This document shows positions 1 to 5,695 of a DNA stretch of 8,585 nucleotides, one piece after another. Position numbers and translations under genes: made by a program. This DNA comes from Thermoplasmata archaeon (GTDB taxonomy: Archaea > Thermoplasmatota > DAOVMN01): positions 1 through 8,585 of the forward strand of contig DAOVMN010000073.1 of assembly GCA_030630685.1 (NCBI GenBank), written 5' to 3'. The notes below the pieces were generated by a model that did no database searches, was not told the DNA's origin, and worked only from the letters and a program-made list of their open reading frames with translations. The stretch's first letter is position 1, and every line of letters starts with the position of its first letter.

Positions 1-596
1 GACTGCACGACCGGCAGGGGAAGGCCATCACCAATTTTCCTGAAGCCTTGCCGCCGGCAGATTCAGACTTAGCGGCACAGGTATTCAAGGACCCCTATCT
101 GTTCGACTTTCTCGGCACTGCCGATCCGCGGAAGGAGCGTGAGGTGGAACAGGCCCTCGTTGATCACATCCAGCACTTCCTGCTGGAACTTGGTGCGGGA
201 TTTGCCTTCGTGGGCAGGCAGGTCCTGCTCGAGGTGGGAAATCGCGATTTCTACCTCGACCTGCTGTTCTATCACCTCAAGCTGCGCCGCTTTGTCGTGG
301 TCGAACTGAAGGCTGTACCATTCGATCCCGGGTTTGTCGGGCAGATGAATTTGTATCTTTCCGCGGTGGACGATCTGTTGCGCCATCCGGACGATAAACC
401 GACCATCGGGCTGCTGCTCTGCAAGGGCAAGGACCAGTTGGTGGTGGAATATGCCCTGCGCGGCTTCCAGAAACCAATCGGCGTGGCGGCATGGAAAACC
501 TTGCTTGTGGAATCCCTGCCCGAGGAATTGAAAGGCAGCCTGCCCACCGTGGAGGAGATCGAAACCGAACTGACGCAGAGGGAGAATGGGGCATGA
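1..596 (+). CDS. YhcG/DUF1016 family PD-(D/E)XK nuclease, 5'-truncated by window edge
   Basis: The frame is open from base 3, so the gene starts outside the window; the TTG at 48 is internal because conserved sequence (LHDRQGKAITNFPEALPP) lies before it. About 197 C-terminal codons are visible. This is the C-terminal nuclease half of the YhcG/DUF1016 family: the KDPYLFDFL segment, then a PD-(D/E)XK-like core in which the Asp of DFYLDLLFY is followed by VVVELK (the ExK element), then QMNLYLSAVDD. In this family the C-terminal half is the nuclease-fold domain and the N-terminal half is DUF1016_N; the genes often sit inside type I restriction-modification loci. The visible nuclease residues look intact. 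The stop codon overlaps the next ATG (ATGA at 593-596), suggesting co-transcription. The family call is confident; activity is inferred. Confidence 0.85.
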   Translation, partial: LHDRQGKAITNFPEALPPADSDLAAQVFKDPYLFDFLGTADPRKEREVEQALVDHIQHFLLELGAGFAFVGRQVLLEVGNRDFYLDLLFYHLKLRRFVVVELKAVPFDPGFVGQMNLYLSAVDDLLRHPDDKPTIGLLLCKGKDQLVVEYALRGFQKPIGVAAWKTLLVESLPEELKGSLPTVEEIETELTQRENGA

Positions 597-706
597 ACAG
601 CTTTGGGTTGTGGACAGGCATTCACATCAGGATGGACGAGTTCAACGGTGAGGCGGGGAGGCCGGCGAAGGGCATCAAGAAGAACTTCGAGGAGTTGGGG
701 ATATGA
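593..706 (+). pseudogene. 37-codon ORF, possible tail of a type I methyltransferase subunit
   Basis: This short ORF overlaps the preceding stop by ATGA (593-596) and the following start by ATGA (703-706), so it is packed like a genuine operon member. The product ends in MDEFNGEAGRPAKGIKKNF followed by EELGI. That resembles the extreme C-terminus of type I HsdM-like N6-adenine methyltransferases, which commonly precede DUF1016 genes. The first 12 residues do not look related to this tail, so it may be a deletion scar in which the methyltransferase body was lost and only its last ~25 codons remain. It could also be a spurious ORF. The HsdM assignment is from memory of the family tail and is weak. 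Confidence 0.35.
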
Positions 707-893
707 CCAAACTTTCGAAGCGATTGCCTGACGATTACGCTGTGCTCCTGGCTGAAATCAAAGAACGGGTCCGTTCAGCCCAATATAACGCCCTCAAAGC
801 GGTCAACAATGAACTGGTCGCACTCTACTGGGACATTGGAAAACTGATTGCCATCCGGTAGACGAACGCCGAGCATGGCGCCGCCATCGCCGT
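703..893 (+). pseudogene. N-terminal fragment of a second YhcG/DUF1016 protein with an amber stop
   Basis: From the ATG at 703 the translation opens MTKLSKRLPDDYAVLLAEIK and includes NNELVALYWDIGKLI, the typical DUF1016 N-terminal domain. A TAG at 859-861 ends the frame after 52 residues. Directly beyond it the same frame continues TNAEHGAAIAV, which is what the family has next, so the stop probably arose from a CAG (Gln) codon. Recognisable similarity ends near 893; the rest of this domain and any nuclease half are absent. The fragment overlaps the upstream ORF by ATGA. The gene is dead both by the stop and by loss of its 3' part. Its intact relative is the nuclease half at the start of the window, so the locus once held two copies. 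Confidence 0.7.
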
Positions 894-910
894 ACTACGC
901 GGAAGTTGCA

Positions 911-1086
911 TAAAAAGAGGTGACCAAAACATATACAGAACCGCTCCACAACGATCCGATAAAAGCGGATATTCGGCTCCACTCCCTGCGGTCGCTTCGA
1001 CCCAAATTGCTCCGTTCTCTTCGGTCACTCAGCAATTTCGCATATCCGCCAGCCGTTACCCGAAATTGCGGCTATTAAAAAAGGTG
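911..1086. repeat. Structured non-coding element with nested inverted repeats and flanking direct repeats
   Basis: No gene is supported between the YhcG remnant and the radical SAM gene. The stretch holds stacked inverted repeats: an outer GCGGATAT (965-972) with ATATCCGC (1041-1048), an inner AAATTGCT (1004-1011) with AGCAATTT (1031-1038), and small hairpins GGTCG/CGACC (990-1002) and ATCCG/CGGAT (954-970). AACG and CGTT tetramers lie outside the outer stem. The block is bracketed by near-identical direct repeats, TAAAAAGAGGTG (911-922) and TAAAAAAGGTG (1076-1086), which could be an aged target-site duplication. Options are a MITE-like palindromic element, an integron attC-like recombination site, or a structured RNA. 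The symmetry is seen directly; the nature is not settled. Confidence 0.5.
1077..1082 (-). terminator. T6 tract after the Get3/radical SAM operon
   Basis: Ten bases past the radical SAM stop codon the minus strand reads CACCTTTTTTAATAG. Oligo-T tracts of this kind terminate archaeal transcription without needing a stem. The tract coincides with one of the direct repeats flanking the nested-repeat element. Confidence 0.45.
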
Positions 1087-1091
1087 CATAA

Positions 1092-2213
1092 TCAGTTCAA
1101 TCTTTCCCTTTCCACCTCGAGGCGGTCAGCGGTTGGGTACTCCTCAACAATGAAGGCAGGGAAGTTCAGCTCCCTGGCGATCTCCTCCAGTACCCAGGGG
1201 GCGACCTCCACACGATTCTTTTCCCTGTCGATATGCATCAGGTCTTCGGGTATCTCAAACTCTTTCCTCAGCGCAGCGGCAAACTCGTCCAGGTTTTCAT
1301 CTGGCTCGATGATTCCTTTCAGAAGGGTGGCATCATCCGTAATGATCTCATGGGGACGGGCGATATTCTTCGCTCTCCTTTGCAGTCGCCTTCTGAGCTG
1401 TCCCGCATCCTTGTATCTTGAGGAGCAGAAATGGATGGACATATCGAACCCCTGACATGAAGACCATTCCATGAATTCGTAGGCCTCCTCCCTGCTCCCT
1501 GCCGCCGCACTGGAAAGTTCGTCCCTAATCTTCATCCCTCTTCCTAACAGAGCCTGATAGTTTGTAGGGGAGAACTCCAGCTCGTCGAGGTTGAGGAACA
1601 TGGTACCAGCTTCGTCAAGCTCATTGGCAAGCCATTTCAAGACCTCAAGCGTTCCTGGGATAACCGGGATCTCCACTCCGGTATTTAGTCCGCACTCGAG
1701 AGAATCCCGAATTGCTCGTATGTATTCTTTTAGATTCTCATCCCTGAGCTCCATAGTCAACTCAGGCCCCAGGATTCCAATAGGGTGGTAGCGTATCTCG
1801 TCAAGCCCCGCCTCTTTCAGGGCCTCGAGCTGCTCTTTGGTGGGCAAGGAGCCTGTATAGAGGTGGATGTGGTGCCATGGACCGAATTCCCGTTTGATGA
1901 GGCGGATGAAGTGAAGAGTCCGATCCAGAACCAGAAGCGGGTCCCCGCCTGTGATGCCCGTACCTTCGGCTGAAATGGATCGTGCCTCTTCAATAACCTG
2001 AATATCCCGACCCTCGCCTTCAACCCCGAGTTCATTGGCGTAGATCACATCCTTTCCCATTTTTTTCTCAGAGAGCGGGCAGTAAAAACATCCGTAAGGA
2101 CAGAGTCCGGTAATCAGGAGCACCATCTTGGCCCCCTTCCGGCAGTGTACGCAGCCTTTTGGCTCTTTTCCCAGGAGCATGCTCCCGAACTCGATTTCAC
2201 GAAGGATTTCCAT
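1092..2213 (-). CDS. Radical SAM protein, COG2108-like (archaeal, related to PFL-activating enzyme)
   Basis: The 373-residue product carries the radical SAM cluster motif CPYGCFYC (Cys38, Cys42, Cys45), which binds the 4Fe-4S cluster used to cleave S-adenosylmethionine. A GGDP at 89-92 takes the place of the GGE motif, and LDEIRYHPIG is in the barrel. An extra CVHC pair at 21-24 and Cys residues in EWSSCQGFDMSIHFCSSR could bind a second metal or form disulfides. It resembles the archaeal COG2108 group, whose substrate is unknown. The frame is open 13 codons further upstream (to 2252), but the ATG at 2213 is preferred: it begins the conserved MEILREIEFGSMLLG and shares its A with the stop of the upstream ATPase gene (TAATG), a translational-coupling arrangement. 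A T6 tract follows the gene. Confidence 0.85.
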   Translation of the reverse strand: MEILREIEFGSMLLGKEPKGCVHCRKGAKMVLLITGLCPYGCFYCPLSEKKMGKDVIYANELGVEGEGRDIQVIEEARSISAEGTGITGGDPLLVLDRTLHFIRLIKREFGPWHHIHLYTGSLPTKEQLEALKEAGLDEIRYHPIGILGPELTMELRDENLKEYIRAIRDSLECGLNTGVEIPVIPGTLEVLKWLANELDEAGTMFLNLDELEFSPTNYQALLGRGMKIRDELSSAAAGSREEAYEFMEWSSCQGFDMSIHFCSSRYKDAGQLRRRLQRRAKNIARPHEIITDDATLLKGIIEPDENLDEFAAALRKEFEIPEDLMHIDREKNRVEVAPWVLEEIARELNFPAFIVEEYPTADRLEVERERLN

Positions 2214-3382
2214 TATCCCACGGGTCGGTCCTTCATGTCCACGGTGATGCAAAGTTTATCCTCCTCGAACCTCGCAGATATCGGGCGGTCCTCGATGAAC
2301 TCTATAAGGGTTATCCTGTTTACAATCCCGTTGATGTCCAGGATGAGATCGTACCCGTCAGAGCGAAGGTCTATCTCCTTTGAGATGGTGCTGGGAAGGT
2401 GGATGGTCACCTCGATGCTCTCCTTTAATCTCTCGATGTTCATGGTTTGGGTGAGGTGAAGATGTATCTGCTCCTCTCCGTAAAGCTCCCGCCCCACATT
2501 TCTCAGCATCTCGATGCCCTTGACCCCCTCTTCGAAGATTGTGAGAAGTGCGAGCTCGATCCCGTTCTCCCGGCAAAGTATTTCCGCCTGTTCGATGTAT
2601 TTATTCTGCACCCTTCTCCGGGCAGTGCAGAACCTACAATCCGAATGCTCGGGGAATATATGGTTCACGATCATCCCGTGCACGGGGATCTCGAATCTTT
2701 TGATCTGTTCAAGTGCCCTTTTGGATTCCATGATGCCCATCTGCTCCGGGATGGTCACTATGTTAAAGGATGTGATATCCTCGTTCTTCAGCACTCTTCG
2801 GACGTGTTCCACCCGATTCTTCAGCTTCTTGATATCCTCCAATGTAGTGTCCTTTTTGCCTGTGATTATGTTCTTGAGCCGCGCGATCTGGATCCGGAAC
2901 TTCAGGACCTTGACAAGCCAGGAGTCAAGGAGTCCGGGAAGGGAAAGAAATCGAAGGGTGTGGCCGGTTGGAGCGGTATCGAAGATGATCAGATCGTAGT
3001 AAGGGGATTCTACATAGGAAAGGAGCTTGTCAAAGGCCAGTGCCTCGTCCAGTCCCGGGAAAAGAAGGTCACCCCTGGTAAACTCCAGCTCCTGCATCCC
3101 CATGAGCTTAAGTGGGCGTTCGAGACTGGTGTGAAAATCAGGAAGGAATGCCTCCAGCTCCTCCTCGGGATTGATCTCCATGGCATAGAGCCCTTCAACA
3201 CCTTTGATCGGGGTGGGCTCCTTTCCGATCTCCTGCTCAAAGGAATCCGAGGTGGAGTGTGCCGGGTCGGATGATACGACCAGGGTCTTGAATCCATGGT
3301 CTGCCGCCCAGATCGAGGTTGCTGCCGAGACTGTGGTCTTGCCTACGCCTCCCTTGCCTCCGAATAGGATAAGCTTGCTCAT
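2213..3382 (-). CDS. Get3/ArsA-type ATPase with C-terminal HSP20-like domain
   Basis: This 389-residue protein has the deviant Walker A GGKGGVGKTT (8-17), switch I SSDPAHSTSDSF (37-48), switch II DTAPTGHTLR (135-144), an A-loop TIPEQMG (210-216) and a CRFC pair (249-252) of the kind that joins Get3 dimers through zinc. Get3 homologues bind hydrophobic membrane anchors or act as holdases; arsenite-pump ArsA proteins are usually double-length, and no arsenic genes are seen here. Residues about 322-384 (TIHLPSTISKEIDLRSDGYD onward) look like the ArsA_HSP20 alpha-crystallin-type domain, as in Get3d-like proteins. The frame is open to 3496, but the ATG at 3382 directly precedes the conserved SKLILFGG start and lies 25 bases from a BRE/TATA sequence. 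The stop overlaps the radical SAM start. Client proteins are not known from this window. Confidence 0.9.
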   Translation of the reverse strand: MSKLILFGGKGGVGKTTVSAATSIWAADHGFKTLVVSSDPAHSTSDSFEQEIGKEPTPIKGVEGLYAMEINPEEELEAFLPDFHTSLERPLKLMGMQELEFTRGDLLFPGLDEALAFDKLLSYVESPYYDLIIFDTAPTGHTLRFLSLPGLLDSWLVKVLKFRIQIARLKNIITGKKDTTLEDIKKLKNRVEHVRRVLKNEDITSFNIVTIPEQMGIMESKRALEQIKRFEIPVHGMIVNHIFPEHSDCRFCTARRRVQNKYIEQAEILCRENGIELALLTIFEEGVKGIEMLRNVGRELYGEEQIHLHLTQTMNIERLKESIEVTIHLPSTISKEIDLRSDGYDLILDINGIVNRITLIEFIEDRPISARFEEDKLCITVDMKDRPVG

Positions 3383-3400
3383 GGACCGGGCAAGCGGGGT

Positions 3401-3418
3401 TTTTTTAAAATAGTTTTC
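3401..3418 (-). promoter_or_regulatory. BRE/TATA promoter for the Get3-radical SAM operon
   Basis: On the minus strand GGAAAAC is followed by TATTTTAAAAAA (3412 to 3401). The A-rich element suits a BRE and the box is centred 25 bases before the ATG at 3382, the spacing expected for a leaderless archaeal mRNA. It supports the internal start at 3382 over the longer frame. Confidence 0.6.
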
Positions 3419-3461
3419 CGTCGAGCCGTCGAGTCGATAGAGGTGGGGGGTATTCATCAAA

Positions 3462-3471
3462 AAATATTTAT
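3462..3471 (+). promoter_or_regulatory. TATA-like box, possibly bidirectional
   Basis: AAATATTTAT is centred about 29 bases before the plus-strand ATG at 3496, fitting leaderless transcription of that broken gene. The box is nearly self-complementary, so it could also start a second, longer transcript of the Get3 operon on the minus strand. Confidence 0.4.
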
Positions 3472-3495
3472 CCCTCTTGCAGATAGGCGCTTTCA

Positions 3496-3855
3496 ATGTT
3501 GCCCCAAACCCAATATCCTATTTTTTCCATGCTGGATCATGGCCCCGCAATTATCCCAACCTACTCTGACCCCTCACTGAGGGGGTTAGGTGTTAATGCC
3601 GATTTCTCGTGGGAGTATTTTTCAGAGGGAGATGTTGTAGAGATCAACAATACGGTTAATCTCACGATTGATGTCGGACTGAACGAAACTATGGTGGAAA
3701 GCGGCGATAAAGGGTTTCATTTAACGACCTTCGTTGATGTGCTGCCTGATAAGCGGGAGGGTGTTGTGCAGGAGAGCTACCGATTGTCCACTTACGCCTT
3801 CGAGGTAGTAGCCTCGATTGCGGATGAGGCATGGGGAACCATCAGGTTCCGAGTG
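3496..3855 (+). pseudogene. Truncated hypothetical, extracellular-type protein (N-terminal part only)
   Basis: From the ATG at 3496 (with an in-frame TAG at 3484 upstream and a TATA-like box 29 bases before) the frame encodes protein-like sequence such as VVEINNTVNLTIDVGLNET and GFHLTTFVDVLPDK. It is rich in Asn, Thr, Val and acidic residues, like beta-sandwich domains of archaeal surface proteins. I do not recognise the family. No convincing signal peptide is visible. The frame stays open to 4062, but after about residue 118 it reads through palindromic hairpins and the group II intron end, so those ~70 residues are unlikely to be native. The original gene appears to have been cut near 3850 by the insertion. 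The TSP3 fragment further on could be its lost 3' end, but nothing proves this. Confidence 0.45.
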
Positions 3856-3978
3856 CCGGTTGAGCCTGAAAGGCTCGATAAGGTGGGAACAACCGGCAGG
3901 TTGTGCGCTCCGGCTGAGTGCGAAGCGCTCGGTAAGGCGTGCAAACTTGTTTGCGCACCGATTGAATCCGCAGGATTC
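3856..3978 (+). repeat. Array of five consecutive perfect hairpins in ~50-base units
   Basis: Five short palindromes follow one another: GAGCCT-gaa-AGGCTC (3862-3876), ACAACC-ggca-GGTTGT (3889-3904), GAGTGC-gaa-GCGCTC (3916-3930, one T.G pair), GCAAAC-tt-GTTTGC (3941-3954) and GAATCC-gca-GGATTC (3964-3978). The odd-numbered ones form a repeat family: each begins after CCGRYT, has a three-base loop and ends in TCGATAAGG or TCGGTAAGG; their starts lie 54 and 48 bases apart. The stem bases differ between copies while pairing is kept, which points to a conserved structure rather than simple duplication. The last unit runs into the domain 5-like sequence of the intron end. Confidence 0.7.
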
Positions 3979-4074
3979 GATAAGGGAAAACCTCACGTGC
4001 GGTTCTGTGAGGGGGCTCATGGTAACCCCGGAGCTATTACTCCAGTAGGGGGTGGGCTATGAGCCCTACTCGAC
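3964..4074 (+). mobile_element. 3' end of a group II intron (domains 5 and 6), degenerate remnant
   Basis: AGGGAAAACCTCACGTGCGG followed by TTC (3983-4005) matches the loop and 3' strand of bacterial-type domain 5. A three-base joiner TGT leads to a domain 6 stem: GAG plus GGGCTCAT (4009-4011, 4013-4020) pairs with ATGAGCCC plus CTC (4059-4066, 4069-4071). This leaves A4068 bulged, seven positions from the 3' end CGAC at 4074, the expected branch-point geometry and 3' terminal AY. The 5' strand of domain 5 is abnormal. Either GATTCGATAAGG gives a 32-base domain with mismatches and no AGC/CGC triad, or GAATCCGCA pairs with TGCGGTTC and gives a 42-base domain. No domain 1-3 sequence and no reverse transcriptase are visible, so this is a fragment. 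Confidence 0.55.
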
Positions 4075-4081
4075 AAAATGA

Positions 4082-4092
4082 TTTACTATATT
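4082..4092 (+). promoter_or_regulatory. TATA-like box before the AT-rich membrane gene
   Basis: TTTACTATATT lies about 31 bases before the ATG at 4119, compatible with a leaderless start. The whole neighbourhood is AT-rich, so chance occurrence is quite possible. Confidence 0.3.
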
Positions 4093-4118
4093 CTGCAAGA
4101 AGACCGGATTTCGAATTG

Positions 4119-4809
4119 ATGAAAGTGAAAACAATTTACTATGGGATAGTTATCGGTATTTACATATTAACATTGTTTATTTTTCTTATGCTGTTAATTG
4201 ATTTTTCAATTTCTCAGTTAGTATTATTTCTCATATTCGTAATTTATAGTACCCTTTTCAGTGATAGATACATAAGTAAAGCAATAATCATCACCACTAC
4301 CGAAATAAAACAACGAATGGCTTTCAAATGGAGGATAATTCCAATAAAGGAAATTAAAACAATTTGCCTGGAGATTCATCATTATACAAAAAAAAGATTC
4401 TTATGCGATTACTATTAGTATTATGGATAAACTGAAGATTGATGAAAATATTGTAAATATAAAAGAAATACTTAATGATGAATACCGAAAAAAATATCTT
4501 GCTGGTACAATACGAATTGAATCTTATGATGTGAGAAAGATACTTTATACTTTAAGGTCTCTATTTTCAATGGAATCATGGGGAAGAATTTGCGATCTTC
4601 AACAGACTTTAAAGTCTATAAATGTAAAACCTGGATTGTGGAATATCATTCAAAAATATGAAGTAGGTAATGAAATAGATAAAGATGAAAGATTATTAGT
4701 TGAGATATTATCCATCTATTTCGGCAATATCGAAAGAGTGATACAAATGAAAAAAGAAACAAAAGTTGAACAGACCCCGGACAAGGATAATAAAGCAAGA
4801 GGGAAATAG
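4119..4809 (+). pseudogene. Two-helix membrane protein with PH-like domain, frameshifted at an A8 tract
   Basis: The frame from the ATG at 4119 gives two hydrophobic segments (about residues 6-26 and 32-46), then ITTTEIKQRMAFKWRIIPIK, which resembles bacterial PH-type (bPH/DUF304-like) domains that follow paired membrane helices. It stops at 4416-4418. Skipping one A in the run of eight at 4388-4395 lets the reading continue KKDSYAITISIMDKLKIDEN and on to the stop at 4807-4809, for 229 residues in all. The second part is soluble, mostly helical and ends in a charged tail. The join restores a beta strand, so one gene in two frames is more likely than two genes; the ATG at 4423 would then be internal. 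A real mutation, slippage-dependent expression or an assembly error could explain it. Base composition is far more AT-rich than its neighbours, suggesting transfer. Function unknown. Confidence 0.55.
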
Positions 4810-5078
4810 GTTCCGATTTCCAGATAACCCGAAGAAGTGAGTACCAGTACGGCATGAACGAGAACGGAAACACCCTGAACCCGGTCAACATCGACACGGA
4901 TAGAGACACAATGAACGATACCTACGAGATACGGTACGGCCTCAACCCGAGTGACGGGGACCTTGATACAGATTATGACGGGCTTATCAACAGAGTGGAA
5001 TGCAACCTTGGTGATCAAGAGGATAACACCCTAACCATGCGCCTCGACCCCCCCCACCCCCGGCCTCCCCTCCACTAA
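4794..5078 (+). pseudogene. Fragment of a calcium-binding TSP3-repeat (secreted) protein
   Basis: The frame open from 4794 contains NPVNIDTDRDTMNDTYEIRY and then GLNPSDGDLDTDYDGLINRV, the Asp-rich motif of thrombospondin type 3-like calcium-binding repeats found in large archaeal and bacterial surface proteins (usually DTDGDGMPD..YG.NP..DYDGDGL.N..E). Only about one and a half repeats remain. The part before the ATG at 4854 (SEYQYG) also fits the repeat, so that ATG is not a native start. After CNLGDQED the sequence degrades into a C-rich tract (5046-5071). Both ends of the parent gene are missing. Its base composition is again GC-richer than the AT-rich gene before it, so the junction near 4800 is probably a recombination edge. 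Confidence 0.5.
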
Positions 5079-5172
5079 GATTCCTTACAGAACCAAAGCC
5101 CCAGCCCCCTTCATAGATGGCCATCACGAAAACGAGCTCAATCACTGCGCTCGTGCACATTTCTGCCCGCTA

Positions 5173-5691
5173 TCAGTCCCATTCTTCCTGCCCCTGTACT
5201 GCCGCCCGTTTCACCATCTCAATGAGGTCCTTTGTAATGTAGAGGGTTGATTCCTCATACAAGAGATCAAGTTTCTCGGAGAGTTTCTCTAGGGTACACA
5301 ATCGTTTCCTGAACGCTCGCAACAGCATACCGATGGTGCCCACCGGCCTGATCCCCTCACACGCCGCTGTCTCCCTGAGCTCCAGGTCGTCCGTAAGAAG
5401 GATTGCCGCATGCAAATTTCCAGCAGTGGACAGCACCAGCGCATCGTTTGGCGACAGATTATACATAGTCTCCAGATCTGCCGCCCGGTCCTGAGTTTCC
5501 CGGTTTTCCTGGACGGACACGAGCCGGTCGTTTTTTAGGGCACCGGAACCCGGCCTGTTTCCCTGCTTAACTTCGAGCTCAACGACCCTGGGAACCAGAA
5601 CCTCCGGGAATATCCGCCAGGCGAACGCCGCCGCGACCTCGGCGATATGAATGAGGGGGCCGCTGTCGGTGACCACGATTCTTTCAGGCAT
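5173..5691 (-). CDS. PIN-domain ribonuclease toxin (VapC/DUF3368-like)
   Basis: The 172-residue product starts with a PIN-like strand, VVTDSGPLIHIAEV (Asp9), then Glu38/Glu40 in VVELEV, Asp83 in SPNDALVLSTAG and Asp101/Asp102 in LLTDDLELRE, giving the acidic set that binds metal in PIN nucleases. GIRPVGTIGMLLRA is typical of the DUF3368-type branch. Such proteins usually cut tRNA or rRNA when free of antitoxin. The chain is longer than a minimal PIN domain: residues about 130-172 form a helical tail with Glu and Lys. The gene follows the RHH antitoxin by four bases (TAGCACAATG), so the two are co-transcribed. The start is supported by that spacing. All key acidic residues appear present, so it is probably functional. 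Confidence 0.85.
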   Translation of the reverse strand: MPERIVVTDSGPLIHIAEVAAAFAWRIFPEVLVPRVVELEVKQGNRPGSGALKNDRLVSVQENRETQDRAADLETMYNLSPNDALVLSTAGNLHAAILLTDDLELRETAACEGIRPVGTIGMLLRAFRKRLCTLEKLSEKLDLLYEESTLYITKDLIEMVKRAAVQGQEEWD

Positions 5692-5695
5692 TGTG

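Noticed and set aside
825..1028. Minus-strand 67-residue ORF across the end of the YhcG remnant
   Set aside because: It reads through the palindromic block and overlaps the conserved plus-strand DUF1016 fragment in antisense; nothing protein-like is recognisable.
2447..3274. 275-residue plus-strand ORF opposite the Get3 gene
   Set aside because: It is antisense to a gene with all Get3 motifs; its composition is what the complementary frame would give.
3856..3978. CRISPR array
   Set aside because: The units differ in sequence, the spacing is 48-54 bases with a second palindrome in place of a unique spacer, and there are no cas genes.
3856..4062. C-terminal ~70 residues of the ORF starting at 3496, including Cys-rich repeats such as LCAPAECEALGKACKLVCAP
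   Set aside because: The apparent peptide repeats come from the DNA hairpin units and the intron domain 5/6 sequence, so they are more likely read-through than protein.
5046..5071. C-rich tract (mostly C with single A, G and T interruptions) after the TSP3 fragment
   Set aside because: Low-complexity sequence without symmetry or repeat units; it could form an i-motif or G-quadruplex on the other strand, but the G-runs are not regularly spaced enough to claim it.
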